64,000 bases of DNA, taken from NCBI GenBank assembly GCA_964578535.1, contig CAZODI010000014.1, forward strand, positions 17,490 through 81,489, in the 5' to 3' direction. A program made the translations under genes and the position numbers. This DNA is from PHBD01 sp964578535. GTDB lineage: Bacteria; Desulfobacterota; Syntrophia; Syntrophales; PHBD01. Positions 7,793 to 15,325 of the stretch are shown here, one piece after another (positions within the stretch are counted from its first letter, which is position 1; each line of letters begins with the position of its first letter). The notes under the pieces were generated by a model. The model saw only the letters and a list, made by a program, of their open reading frames with translations. It was not told the DNA's origin and did not search any database.

Positions 7793-7793
7793 G

Positions 7794-9143
7794 CTAATGC
7801 CGGGTGCGTGCCAGGAGCGACCCGATCACCCTCTCCAGGTGGTCCAGGGTGTTGCACTCCCGGGCATCGTGGCAGTACGGCAGGAAGCGCTTCATTTCCG
7901 AGTCGCCGGTTCCCCAGAAGGGGCGCGGCTCCGGATTCAGCCAGACGAGGCGCCGGCACCGCTGGTAGATCTCCCGGAGGATGCGGGCGTCCGGGTCGGC
8001 GTTGTTGTTCCGCCCGTCCCCGAGAAACAGGACGGTCGTCCGCCTTGTCACGGCTTCCAGGTATTGCGACCGGAAGTCTTTCAGCGACCGGGCGTAGTCC
8101 GTCAGGCCCATCACGATCGGAAGGTCCGCACCCTGCTGGAGACGGTCCACGGCCTCTTCCACAGGATATCGCTCGAAGACGTCCGACACCTCCAACAGAT
8201 TTGAACAGAAGACGAAGGTGCGGATGCGGAGGATCTCCTCGTTGAGGCCGTAGAGGAACAGGAGAAAGAAGCGGACGAGCCGCATCATGGACCGGCTGAT
8301 GTCGCAGATCACCAGCACATCGGGCCGGTTCAGCTTCCGCTCTTTCCACTTCGGGTCGAAGAGGAAGCCCCCGTAGGGCACGTTGTGCCGAAGGGTCCGT
8401 TTGAAGTCCAGGTGGCCCCGCCGGGCCGCCTTCCGCCGGCGCGAGTGGATGTCGTTGAGACGCTTCACGAGGCGGCGGATCATCTCGCCCATCTTCTCGA
8501 AGTGGCGCTGCTCCAGGTGGGAGAGACGGGTCTTCCGCAGGGCGTCCTCCAGGTACTGGTTGACAAGGCCTTGACCGTAGAGGTCGAGCTGCTGCTCCAC
8601 GTACCGCCGGACACTCTCCGTGAGCTCTTGACGGGCCGCCTGGAGCGTGTCGGCCTGGGCAAGGGAAACGCCGTTGCCGGCCCCCGAGAGGGTGCGGATC
8701 GTTCCGTCGAGCCCCTCAAGCCCCAGCGCGTTGAGGATGCGGACGGTGTAGAGGCTCCGCTGCGTCGGCAGGCGGATGGACCGGATTCCGGCCTGCCGGG
8801 ATGCTTCCTGGAGGGCCGCTGCGAGAGCGGCCTGATCCCGCTGGAGAAGCATCCGGCTCAAGGGATCCTCCGGGAGCGGGGCGTCCCGGGAAGGATCGCC
8901 TTCCTGTGCCGGAACGGCGGCGTTGCAGGGAAACTCGGCGAAGAACCGGTCGAAGGTGTCGGAGAACAACGCCTTCTCTCTCCCGGACTTGGCCAGGGCG
9001 GCGCCGAGGGAATCCTTCAGGAGCAGGCGGTTTCCGTACCCCACCAGCGTGGCGGCGGCGCAGGCGTCAAGGGTCTCGGCGACGGAAATCCGCACTCCCG
9101 CCAGCCGCAGGGCCGTGACGAAGTCCTCCAGCACCCGGTCCAT
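7794..9143 (-). CDS. VWA-domain protein (CoxE-like)
   Basis: Predicted cytoplasmic von Willebrand A protein of the CoxE group, 449 residues. The N-terminal half is helical (LEDFVTALRLAGVRISVAET). The VWA domain is C-terminal, with the MIDAS motif DISRSMM near residue 285 and FLGDGRNN as the later metal-site region. Such proteins work with MoxR AAA+ ATPases in cofactor insertion or protein maturation. The MoxR gene lies directly upstream with 4 nt between stop and ATG 9143, so the pair is very likely co-translated. The client protein is unknown; the acyl-CoA dehydrogenase-like protein in the same operon is a candidate by context only. Confidence 0.85.
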   Translation of the reverse strand: MDRVLEDFVTALRLAGVRISVAETLDACAAATLVGYGNRLLLKDSLGAALAKSGREKALFSDTFDRFFAEFPCNAAVPAQEGDPSRDAPLPEDPLSRMLLQRDQAALAAALQEASRQAGIRSIRLPTQRSLYTVRILNALGLEGLDGTIRTLSGAGNGVSLAQADTLQAARQELTESVRRYVEQQLDLYGQGLVNQYLEDALRKTRLSHLEQRHFEKMGEMIRRLVKRLNDIHSRRRKAARRGHLDFKRTLRHNVPYGGFLFDPKWKERKLNRPDVLVICDISRSMMRLVRFFLLFLYGLNEEILRIRTFVFCSNLLEVSDVFERYPVEEAVDRLQQGADLPIVMGLTDYARSLKDFRSQYLEAVTRRTTVLFLGDGRNNNADPDARILREIYQRCRRLVWLNPEPRPFWGTGDSEMKRFLPYCHDARECNTLDHLERVIGSLLARTRH

Positions 9144-9147
9144 CGGA

Positions 9148-10098
9148 TCAGCCCGCGTCGTTGCGAAGGAGAAGCGGGGCAAGCTGCGGCATCCGCTCCT
9201 CCACGGTATGCACGTCATCCTGGTACTTCAGGAAGACATGGAGGGTGTCGCGAACGACCTCCGTGGTGAGGCGCTCCGCGTGGAGCAGAACGACCACCCG
9301 CGCCCAGTCTATGGTCTCGCTGATGGAGGGGGCCTTCTTCAGGTCCAGGCCCCGGATCTCCTGGATGAACGAGACCAGCTGCTTCTCCAGCTTCTCCGGC
9401 AGGTCCGGGACGCGGCTGCGGACGATCCGGCGCTCCAGGGCGGCGTCCGGGAAGGGGATGAAGAGGTGGAGGCAGCGCCGTTTCAGGGCCTCGCTCAATT
9501 CCCGGGTGTTGTTGCTGGTGAGGAAGACAAAGGGGCGGGACGCCGCGGAGACCGTGCCGATCTCCGGGATGGACACCTGGTATTCCGAGAGGATCTCCAG
9601 GAGGAAGGCCTCGAACTCCTCGTCGGCCTTGTCGATCTCGTCTATCAGGAGGACCGCGCCGTCGGGGTGCTCCAGGGCCTTCAGGAGAGGCCGCGGCTCC
9701 AGGAAATGGCGCGAAAAGAAGATGTCGTCGTACTTGTGGAGTTTGTCGATGGCCGAGGCGAAGCCGTTGTCCCGGGAGACGATCTCGTCGAGCTTGTCCT
9801 TCAGGAGCTGCGTGTAGAGAAGCTGCTTGCCGTATTTCCACTCGTACAGCGCCTTTGCCTCGTCCAGCCCCTCGTAGCACTGCAGGCGTATCAGCGGGAG
9901 GTCCAGGAAGGCGGCAGCCGTCTTGGCCAGCTCCGTTTTGCCGACGCCGGCGGGCCCCTCCACGAGGATCGGTTTCCCCAGGTGCCAGGCAAGATACACC
10001 GTTGTGGCGATGACGCGGTCGGCGATATAGCCCGTCCCGCGGAATCCCTGCTGGACCGCTTCCCAGGAGGCGATCCGGTTCTGCCGGTCTTCGTTCAT
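9148..10098 (-). CDS. MoxR-family AAA+ ATPase
   Basis: AAA+ ATPase of the MoxR/RavA type, 316 residues. Walker A GPAGVGKTE is near residue 48, Walker B LLIDEIDKAD near 143, sensor-1 FLTSNN and an arginine-finger region LKRRCLH follow. MoxR ATPases remodel or mature partner proteins, usually with a VWA protein, which here is the next gene. I chose ATG 10098 because AAAGGA lies 5 nt upstream; an in-frame ATG 18 nt earlier has no better site. Third gene of the probable MarR operon. Confidence 0.9.
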   Translation of the reverse strand: MNEDRQNRIASWEAVQQGFRGTGYIADRVIATTVYLAWHLGKPILVEGPAGVGKTELAKTAAAFLDLPLIRLQCYEGLDEAKALYEWKYGKQLLYTQLLKDKLDEIVSRDNGFASAIDKLHKYDDIFFSRHFLEPRPLLKALEHPDGAVLLIDEIDKADEEFEAFLLEILSEYQVSIPEIGTVSAASRPFVFLTSNNTRELSEALKRRCLHLFIPFPDAALERRIVRSRVPDLPEKLEKQLVSFIQEIRGLDLKKAPSISETIDWARVVVLLHAERLTTEVVRDTLHVFLKYQDDVHTVEERMPQLAPLLLRNDAG

Positions 10099-10127
10099 GG
10101 TTTCCTTTCCGTCCATTCGCGTTTCCG

Positions 10128-11267
10128 TCACTTCGGGTTCCGGATGAAGTCGAGCCCCGCCTTTTTCAGGCGCAGCGTGAGCACATTGCGTCCCACCGAA
10201 AGGGCCAGGCGGGTGTCCGAGGCCCAGCCGGCCAGGTCTCCGTCGGAGGCGAAGCCCCCCTGGGATGCCAGGTCGTCCAGGAGGAACTGGCAGTGGTCCG
10301 CCATCTCTCGGAAGGTGAAGAGCAGGGAGAAGAGGGGGCGTGCGGGATCGGGATAGTCGAGAAGCCAGGCCGCCTCCCGGGCCAGGATCCGGATCATGTC
10401 CAGTTGTGCGGAAAGTCGTCCCAGGTCGGCGCGGATCTCTTCGCCCGGCTCGGTGACGTCCCGGAAGAGTGCGGAGAGGAGACGGGCCTGGCGGAACAGC
10501 ATCCCCGTGACGGGGCCCATGAGCAGGGTGTCCTCGATCTCCCGGAACGGGAACGCCAGCCGCCGGTACGCGTCGGTCGTTTCCCCCAGGGCGGCCTCCG
10601 GCGGGACGAAACAGTCCTTCAGGATAATCCCGCCGTGTGGAGAAGGATGAAGCGCCTTCATGTCCGCCGGCTCGGTCCGGATGAGTCCCGGGGCGTCGGC
10701 GGGAACCAGGAAGGTGCCGAAGGACTTCTTCTTCTCCGTTCCCCCCGTCACGGCCAGGGCCACGAAGAGACCGGCCAGGGGGCCGTTGGAGAGCATGGCC
10801 TTCTCCCCGTTGAGGACCCATCCGCCGTCCCGCGGCTCCGCGGAGGTTTTGAGAAATTTCGGGTGGGCGCCCACCTTCGGTTCCGAGGCCGCGAGGGAGA
10901 TAACGGTCCGGCCCGAAATGATGGAGTCCAGCCACTGGCGGCGTTGGTCCTCCGTGGCGTCTTGCAGGAAGACCCACCGGGTCACCATCACCTGGATCAG
11001 CCAGGAAAGAACCACTCCCAGGCAGCCGCCGTGGAGGGCCAGGGTCTCGCCGACGGCCTGAATGGCCGGGGCGCCGCCACCGCTGCCGCCGGCTTCCACG
11101 GGGATGCCGATCCGGTAGAATCCCTCCCGGCCCATGCGCTCCCAGAGGTCGGGCGGGAACAGGGCCGTACGGGTAAGCTCCGACCGGTGCGGGTCGATGA
11201 CCGACTCGGCAAACCGGGCGACGCGCCCGGTCTCCTGCCGGATTCGCTCCTGCACTGCTTGCATCAT
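10128..11267 (-). CDS. Divergent acyl-CoA dehydrogenase-like flavoprotein
   Basis: Acyl-CoA dehydrogenase superfamily protein, 379 residues. The N-terminal and middle domains are recognisable (FYRIGIPVEAGGSGGG; SLAASEPKVGAHPKFLKT; WVLNGEKAMLSNGP). The C-terminal helical domain is degenerate: I see no GGxGY...E...RD segment with the usual catalytic Glu and no GTSE motif, so classical dehydrogenation is doubtful. ATG 11267 overlaps the MarR stop, and GGAGGGG lies 7 nt upstream inside marR. The link to MarR, MoxR and VWA suggests a regulated operon whose flavoprotein may be the client of the MoxR/VWA pair. Confidence 0.75.
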   Translation of the reverse strand: MMQAVQERIRQETGRVARFAESVIDPHRSELTRTALFPPDLWERMGREGFYRIGIPVEAGGSGGGAPAIQAVGETLALHGGCLGVVLSWLIQVMVTRWVFLQDATEDQRRQWLDSIISGRTVISLAASEPKVGAHPKFLKTSAEPRDGGWVLNGEKAMLSNGPLAGLFVALAVTGGTEKKKSFGTFLVPADAPGLIRTEPADMKALHPSPHGGIILKDCFVPPEAALGETTDAYRRLAFPFREIEDTLLMGPVTGMLFRQARLLSALFRDVTEPGEEIRADLGRLSAQLDMIRILAREAAWLLDYPDPARPLFSLLFTFREMADHCQFLLDDLASQGGFASDGDLAGWASDTRLALSVGRNVLTLRLKKAGLDFIRNPK

Positions 11268-11761
11268 GGCGATTCCCCTCCGTTGGCGGTCCTGTGCGGG
11301 CTGCTGTTGCGCCCGAATCTCCTGGAAATGTCCTGCAGGATTCGCCGGAAAGTGTCGAGATCCGCCTCCGAGAACCCTTCCTTCACCTGCCGGTTCACCG
11401 AACGGATCACCTCTTTGGCCCTGTTGCATTCTTCCCTTCCGGCCGCTGTCAGGTACAGGTTGGACGAGCGCCGGTCTCCCGGATTGGCGTCACGGCGGAT
11501 GAAGCCTGCACGCTCCAGGCGGTCCGCCAGTCCCGTCAGGGTGGAGTTGTCCACGGCGAGGATCGTGCTCAGCTCGGTCATGGTTCTGCCGTCCCGCTGC
11601 TTGAGGAGGAAGAGGATGCCGCTCTGGGCGATGGTGACCCGGATTCCATTTGAGGTCAGGGCGGCATTGATGTGGTTTCTGATCTGCTGCTGCGCCGTGC
11701 TCAGCATGTAGATGAAGCGGTCGTCCGCCGGAGGCGGTGGGTCGGTCCGTGTGTTTGGCAT
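11264..11761 (-). CDS. MarR-family transcriptional regulator
   Basis: Winged-helix repressor of the MarR family, about 165 residues. The DNA-binding wing is visible (LKQRDGRTMTELSTILAVDNSTLTGLADRLERAGFI then DANPGDRRSSNLYLT). It heads a four-gene minus-strand operon and its stop overlaps the next start. The frame extends to a TTG at 11785, with ATGs at 11776 and 11761. I favour 11761 because a -35/-10 pair overlaps the upstream codons, which would make the mRNA leaderless; 11776 is possible. A perfect palindrome within the promoter suggests autorepression. Confidence 0.85.
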   Translation of the reverse strand: MPNTRTDPPPPADDRFIYMLSTAQQQIRNHINAALTSNGIRVTIAQSGILFLLKQRDGRTMTELSTILAVDNSTLTGLADRLERAGFIRRDANPGDRRSSNLYLTAAGREECNRAKEVIRSVNRQVKEGFSEADLDTFRRILQDISRRFGRNSSPHRTANGGESP

Positions 11762-11765
11762 GCGT

Positions 11766-11795
11766 ATATTTGGCATGCCAAACAATCGATGTCAA
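11766..11795 (-). promoter_or_regulatory. Promoter with embedded MarR-type operator
   Basis: Minus strand TTGACA (11795-11790), 18-bp spacer, AAATAT (11771-11766). The perfect palindrome TTTGGCATGCCAAA (11769-11782) lies in the spacer and -10, and a partial copy (GTTTGGCATGCG) follows at 11753-11764. This is a typical autoregulatory layout. Confidence 0.6.
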
Positions 11796-11823
11796 GAAGA
11801 ATGTGGGTCGGGTCGGGGAAATT

Positions 11824-13350
11824 CTATTCGAGGCGGTAGTCCTTTTCCTGGAAGAGGGCGAGGCATGCGTCGACGACGACTGCATCGTAAAGGGTTCCCC
11901 GGTGGGTCCGGATCTCATCCATGGCCACCTCGGTGCCGAGGGCCGGCCGGTAGGGGCGGTGGGAGCACATGGCCTCCACGACATCCGCCACCGCAAGGAT
12001 TCTCGATTCCAGGAGAATCTCGTCCCCCTTGAGACCGCTGGGGTAGCCCGATCCGTCCAGGCGTTCGTGGTGCTCCAGGACCATGCGGGCGATGGGCCAG
12101 GGAAACTCGATCTCCCGTATGATCTCGAAGCCGGTCTGGGCGTGGGTCTTGACGAGGAGCATCTCGATGGGACTGAGCTCCGACGGCTTGCCGAGGATCT
12201 CCGCGGGAACGGCCACCTTGCCGATGTCGTGGATGGCGCCGGCCATGCGCAGGCCGTCTACCTGGTCCGCCGGCAGATTCAGCTCCTGGGCGATTCGGCG
12301 AGCCAGGTCCGATACGCGCTGCTGGTGGCCGGACGTGCAGGGGTCCCGGTATTCGATCGTGGAGGCCATCACCTTGATGATCCCGCCGAGGGCCCTGCGG
12401 ATTCTGACGAAGCTGTCCCGGACACGCTCTTCTGCCAGGTGTTGATCGGTGATATCGCTGATAAATCCTTCCAGGCTGGTCACGTTCCCCTCGGCCGAGG
12501 GGATTCCGTTGCCCTGCTCCGAGACGAACTTCTCCTTTCCGTCCCGGGTCAGGATGCGGTACGAGAGGCGATAGGTCCGGCCTCCGGCGATGACGGACTG
12601 GATCCTGTTCCAGACGCGGTCCCGGTCCACCGGGTGGATGATTTCGTTGTATGTGACAACGCCTCCGGTGAGCTCTTCGGGGGTGTAACCGGTCAGCTCC
12701 TGACAGCCTGCACTGACGTAGTCCACGTTCCAGTCCCGGTCGTTGGCGCAACGGAACGCCATGCCGGGAAGGTGGTCCATCAGGTTGGCCAGGCGGCGCC
12801 TGCTCTCGGCGAGGTCCTCCTCCATCTTCCGCCGCTCGGTCACGTCGGAGAGGGTTCCGGTGATGCCGCAGTACCGCCCGTCCTGGAAGATCTTCCGGCT
12901 GATGGCGGCACGAACCCAGACGATGCGCCCGTCCTTTGCATAGAGCCTGCTCTCCCAGGGTTGCATCCCCGAGCTCCCCTCCAGTTCGAAGCGGTTCAGC
13001 ATTTCCTTGAGGTCGTGCCGATGGATGTAGGACATGAAGGGCTGGCCGATCATCTCCTCGGGGCGGTACCCCAGCACCGATTCGATCTGGGGACTGACGA
13101 ACGTGACCGTGCCGTCCACGTCGAGGGCATACACCGTTTCCTGCAGGCTCTGGATGAGGGAACGGTACTGCAGCTCGCTTTCCGAGACGGGCTCGGCGCT
13201 CTGGCCCGGCGAGAACGCCTCTTTCAGACCGGAAAACGGGTGGCTCCAGGTCCCGCCCAGGCTGGCCAGCTTTGTTTCCAGGAAGGCGATCCGGCGGCGG
13301 GCCTGCTCCATCTCCTGATTCAGTTTCTGATAACTTTCTGCATCGTCCAT
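11824..13350 (-). CDS. PAS-PAS-HD-GYP protein, predicted cyclic-di-GMP phosphodiesterase
   Basis: 508-residue signalling protein without membrane segments. It has an N-terminal coiled coil (about 5-35), two PAS domains (about 65-185 and 190-315) and a C-terminal HD-GYP domain (about 325-505). The phosphodiesterase motifs are present: HDIGK, HHERLDGSGYP and the HQQRVSDLA helix. Such proteins hydrolyse c-di-GMP in response to a ligand or redox state sensed by PAS. I chose ATG 13350 with AGGAG 9 nt upstream; an in-frame GTG at 13356 is too close to that site. The stop lies near the MarR promoter, but no functional link is visible. Confidence 0.92.
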   Translation of the reverse strand: MDDAESYQKLNQEMEQARRRIAFLETKLASLGGTWSHPFSGLKEAFSPGQSAEPVSESELQYRSLIQSLQETVYALDVDGTVTFVSPQIESVLGYRPEEMIGQPFMSYIHRHDLKEMLNRFELEGSSGMQPWESRLYAKDGRIVWVRAAISRKIFQDGRYCGITGTLSDVTERRKMEEDLAESRRRLANLMDHLPGMAFRCANDRDWNVDYVSAGCQELTGYTPEELTGGVVTYNEIIHPVDRDRVWNRIQSVIAGGRTYRLSYRILTRDGKEKFVSEQGNGIPSAEGNVTSLEGFISDITDQHLAEERVRDSFVRIRRALGGIIKVMASTIEYRDPCTSGHQQRVSDLARRIAQELNLPADQVDGLRMAGAIHDIGKVAVPAEILGKPSELSPIEMLLVKTHAQTGFEIIREIEFPWPIARMVLEHHERLDGSGYPSGLKGDEILLESRILAVADVVEAMCSHRPYRPALGTEVAMDEIRTHRGTLYDAVVVDACLALFQEKDYRLE

Positions 13351-13409
13351 CGACACGTGCTCCTGATGGTTATTTCCTCATAACGTCTTCTGTCCGGAAG
13401 CCTGGGCCG

Positions 13410-14573
13410 TCAACGGCACAGGGTCAGGATTTCGGCGATCGCTTCTTTCGTGTAATCCTTGAGCCCCCATACCTGGGCGAGGGCAAAGGCGTTCTCCGTG
13501 ATGCGGCCGATTCCCTCCTCGGGAATCTTTCCCTCCGCCAGGGTCACGGGACTGCCGATGGCGACGAACCATCTCCGGAGGCTCGCAATGCCCTCCCGGG
13601 CGGCTTCGGCATCGTCCGCCGCCTCGACATGGAAGATCCGGCGGGCCAGGCGGGCAAACCGGGCGGGGTTCTTCCGGGCGGCCCAGGTCATCCAGGCGGG
13701 CATGACGATGGAGAGCCCCGCCCCGTGCGGGATGTCGTAGAGGGCACTCAGGGCGTGCTCGACCATGTGCATGGGGAAGCCGACGATTCCCATTCCGGCG
13801 GTGGTGAGGCCGTTGAAGCCCAGGACGGCGGACCACATCAATGTCGCCCGGGCCTCGTAATTCTCCGGCTCCCGGAGGATCACGCCGGTGCTCTCCATGA
13901 CGCTGTGCATCAGGGTCTCCACCAGGCCGTCCTGCAGGTCGCTGGATGTGGCGGTGTTGGTGAAATAGCCCTCCAGCATGTGGGCGATGATGTCGACGGC
14001 ACTGTAGGCGCTGTAGGCGCGGTCGAGGCTGAAGAGAACCGTCGGGTCCAGGACCGAGGCCTTCGGCTGGACCGACATGTCCCGGATGCTGTATTTGCGG
14101 GCTCCCTCTTCGTTGGTGATGACGGCGGCGGGATTCATCTCCGAGGCGCTGGCGGAGACGGTGACCACGGTGAGGACCGGCAGGGCCTTTTTGATGGCGC
14201 TTTTCCGGAGGAAGAAATCCCAGACGTCGCATTCAGCCGGGACGCCTGCGGCGATGGCCTTGGCCGTGTCGATCACGCTTCCGCCCCCGACCGCCAGGAC
14301 GACGTCGGCTCCCTCGTTGCGGGCCAGCTCGATGCCCAGGCGGACGTGCGAGAGGACCGGGTTCGAACGGGCGCCGGGAAACTCCACGACGGCGACCCCC
14401 GCCTCACCCAGGGAGGCCATGACCTGGTCGTAGACCCCGTTGCGCTTGATGCTGCCGGTTCCGTAGACGAGGAGCACCTTCTCTCCGTATCGGCGCACCT
14501 CCGCCCCGATCCGCCGTATCTGTCCCTTCCCGAAGAGGATCCGTGTGGGGTTTTCGAAGATGAAGTTCTGCAT
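13410..14573 (-). CDS. Iron-containing alcohol dehydrogenase
   Basis: Group III Fe-dependent alcohol dehydrogenase, 387 residues, BDH/YqhD-like. The NAD(P) loop GGGSVIDTAKA is near residue 95; metal ligands are expected from VDIIAHMLEGYF, FPMHMVEHALSA and DIPHGAGLS. It probably interconverts an aldehyde or ketone and an alcohol; in a syntroph this could be a fermentation or detoxification step, which is inference. A purine-rich ribosome site (GGAAGGAG) precedes the ATG. Confidence 0.92.
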   Translation of the reverse strand: MQNFIFENPTRILFGKGQIRRIGAEVRRYGEKVLLVYGTGSIKRNGVYDQVMASLGEAGVAVVEFPGARSNPVLSHVRLGIELARNEGADVVLAVGGGSVIDTAKAIAAGVPAECDVWDFFLRKSAIKKALPVLTVVTVSASASEMNPAAVITNEEGARKYSIRDMSVQPKASVLDPTVLFSLDRAYSAYSAVDIIAHMLEGYFTNTATSSDLQDGLVETLMHSVMESTGVILREPENYEARATLMWSAVLGFNGLTTAGMGIVGFPMHMVEHALSALYDIPHGAGLSIVMPAWMTWAARKNPARFARLARRIFHVEAADDAEAAREGIASLRRWFVAIGSPVTLAEGKIPEEGIGRITENAFALAQVWGLKDYTKEAIAEILTLCR

Positions 14574-14619
14574 GGCTTCTCCTTCCTTTCGCGGCAGGCT
14601 GTTCTTGCTTTTTTCCGGA

Positions 14620-14650
14620 AAGGGGGGCGGATTTCCACTTCGCCCCCCTT
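14620..14650 (-). terminator. GC-rich hairpin between DUF2845 gene and alcohol dehydrogenase
   Basis: AAGGGGGGCG (14620-14629) pairs perfectly with CGCCCCCCTT (14641-14650), loop 11 nt. The T tract is weak (TTTCC), so termination may be partial. Confidence 0.45.
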
Positions 14651-14657
14651 CCGTTCG

Positions 14658-15050
14658 TTATGGACAGCGGGACGGACCCTTCCCCCGTCCCGCGGTCTCT
14701 ACCTTTTTCAGGATCCCCCCCTGGAAGGAGAGGTGGTAGATGAAATCGTTCTCGCCGCAATTGTAGGACCAGCGCTCGACGCTCTGCCGTTTCCCTTTCC
14801 TGCTGGCCACCTTTTTCCGGGTTCCCTTCTTTTTGTCTTTTGTTTCCTCCTCGACCGACGTCCCCGTTTCAACCTGGGAAACCTTCTCCTTCAGCAGGGG
14901 TTCGCCGCACTCGAGGATGACCTTCGCCTTGCTGTCCCCCTCCGAAACGAGGGCGCCGCCCCGGCAGCGGAATGCCTCCGCCCCCGGCGCCGTGCCGGCC
15001 AGGAACAGTGTGACCAGGATCACGGTCCCGGCCCATCGCGTTCCTCTCAT
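14658..15050 (-). CDS. DUF2845-type small secreted protein
   Basis: 130-residue protein with a clear signal peptide (VILVTLFLAGTAPGAEA, cleavage near residue 25). The mature part matches DUF2845: FRCRGGALVSEGDSKAKVILECGEP at the start and WSYNCGENDFIYHLSFQGG near the end. A Lys-rich insert (KDKKKGTRKKVASRKGKR) separates the halves. The family has no assigned function. It is probably periplasmic. Confidence 0.8.
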   Translation of the reverse strand: MRGTRWAGTVILVTLFLAGTAPGAEAFRCRGGALVSEGDSKAKVILECGEPLLKEKVSQVETGTSVEEETKDKKKGTRKKVASRKGKRQSVERWSYNCGENDFIYHLSFQGGILKKVETAGRGKGPSRCP

Positions 15051-15183
15051 CGATGAATCTCCTCTCTGTTCCGTATTTTGACTGGCCGGGGAAGCGGGAT
15101 CAAACCGGAACCGGTCATCAACTAACGGAATTTGCCGGGATGGTCAAGGTTTGAAAAAGAGCAGGAAAGGCCCTTTTTCAGAA

Positions 15184-15212
15184 TTGACAATATCTTGCCG
15201 ATTGGTTACCTA
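15184..15212 (+). promoter_or_regulatory. Sigma70-type promoter for fdhA
   Basis: TTGACA (15184-15189), 17-bp spacer, TACCTA (15207-15212). The predicted start near 15220 leaves a leader of about 105 nt. It also argues against an in-frame ATG at 15212 as the start of fdhA. Confidence 0.6.
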
Positions 15213-15325
15213 TGGTCGCTACATTTAGCATATGCATCGACAGGCAAGGGGCCATTCGTCCCTGCATGTTCTTCTCCCTACAACCTGCCTGCATACTCAA
15301 AACCTTGCGGAGGATCTGGAAAGTC

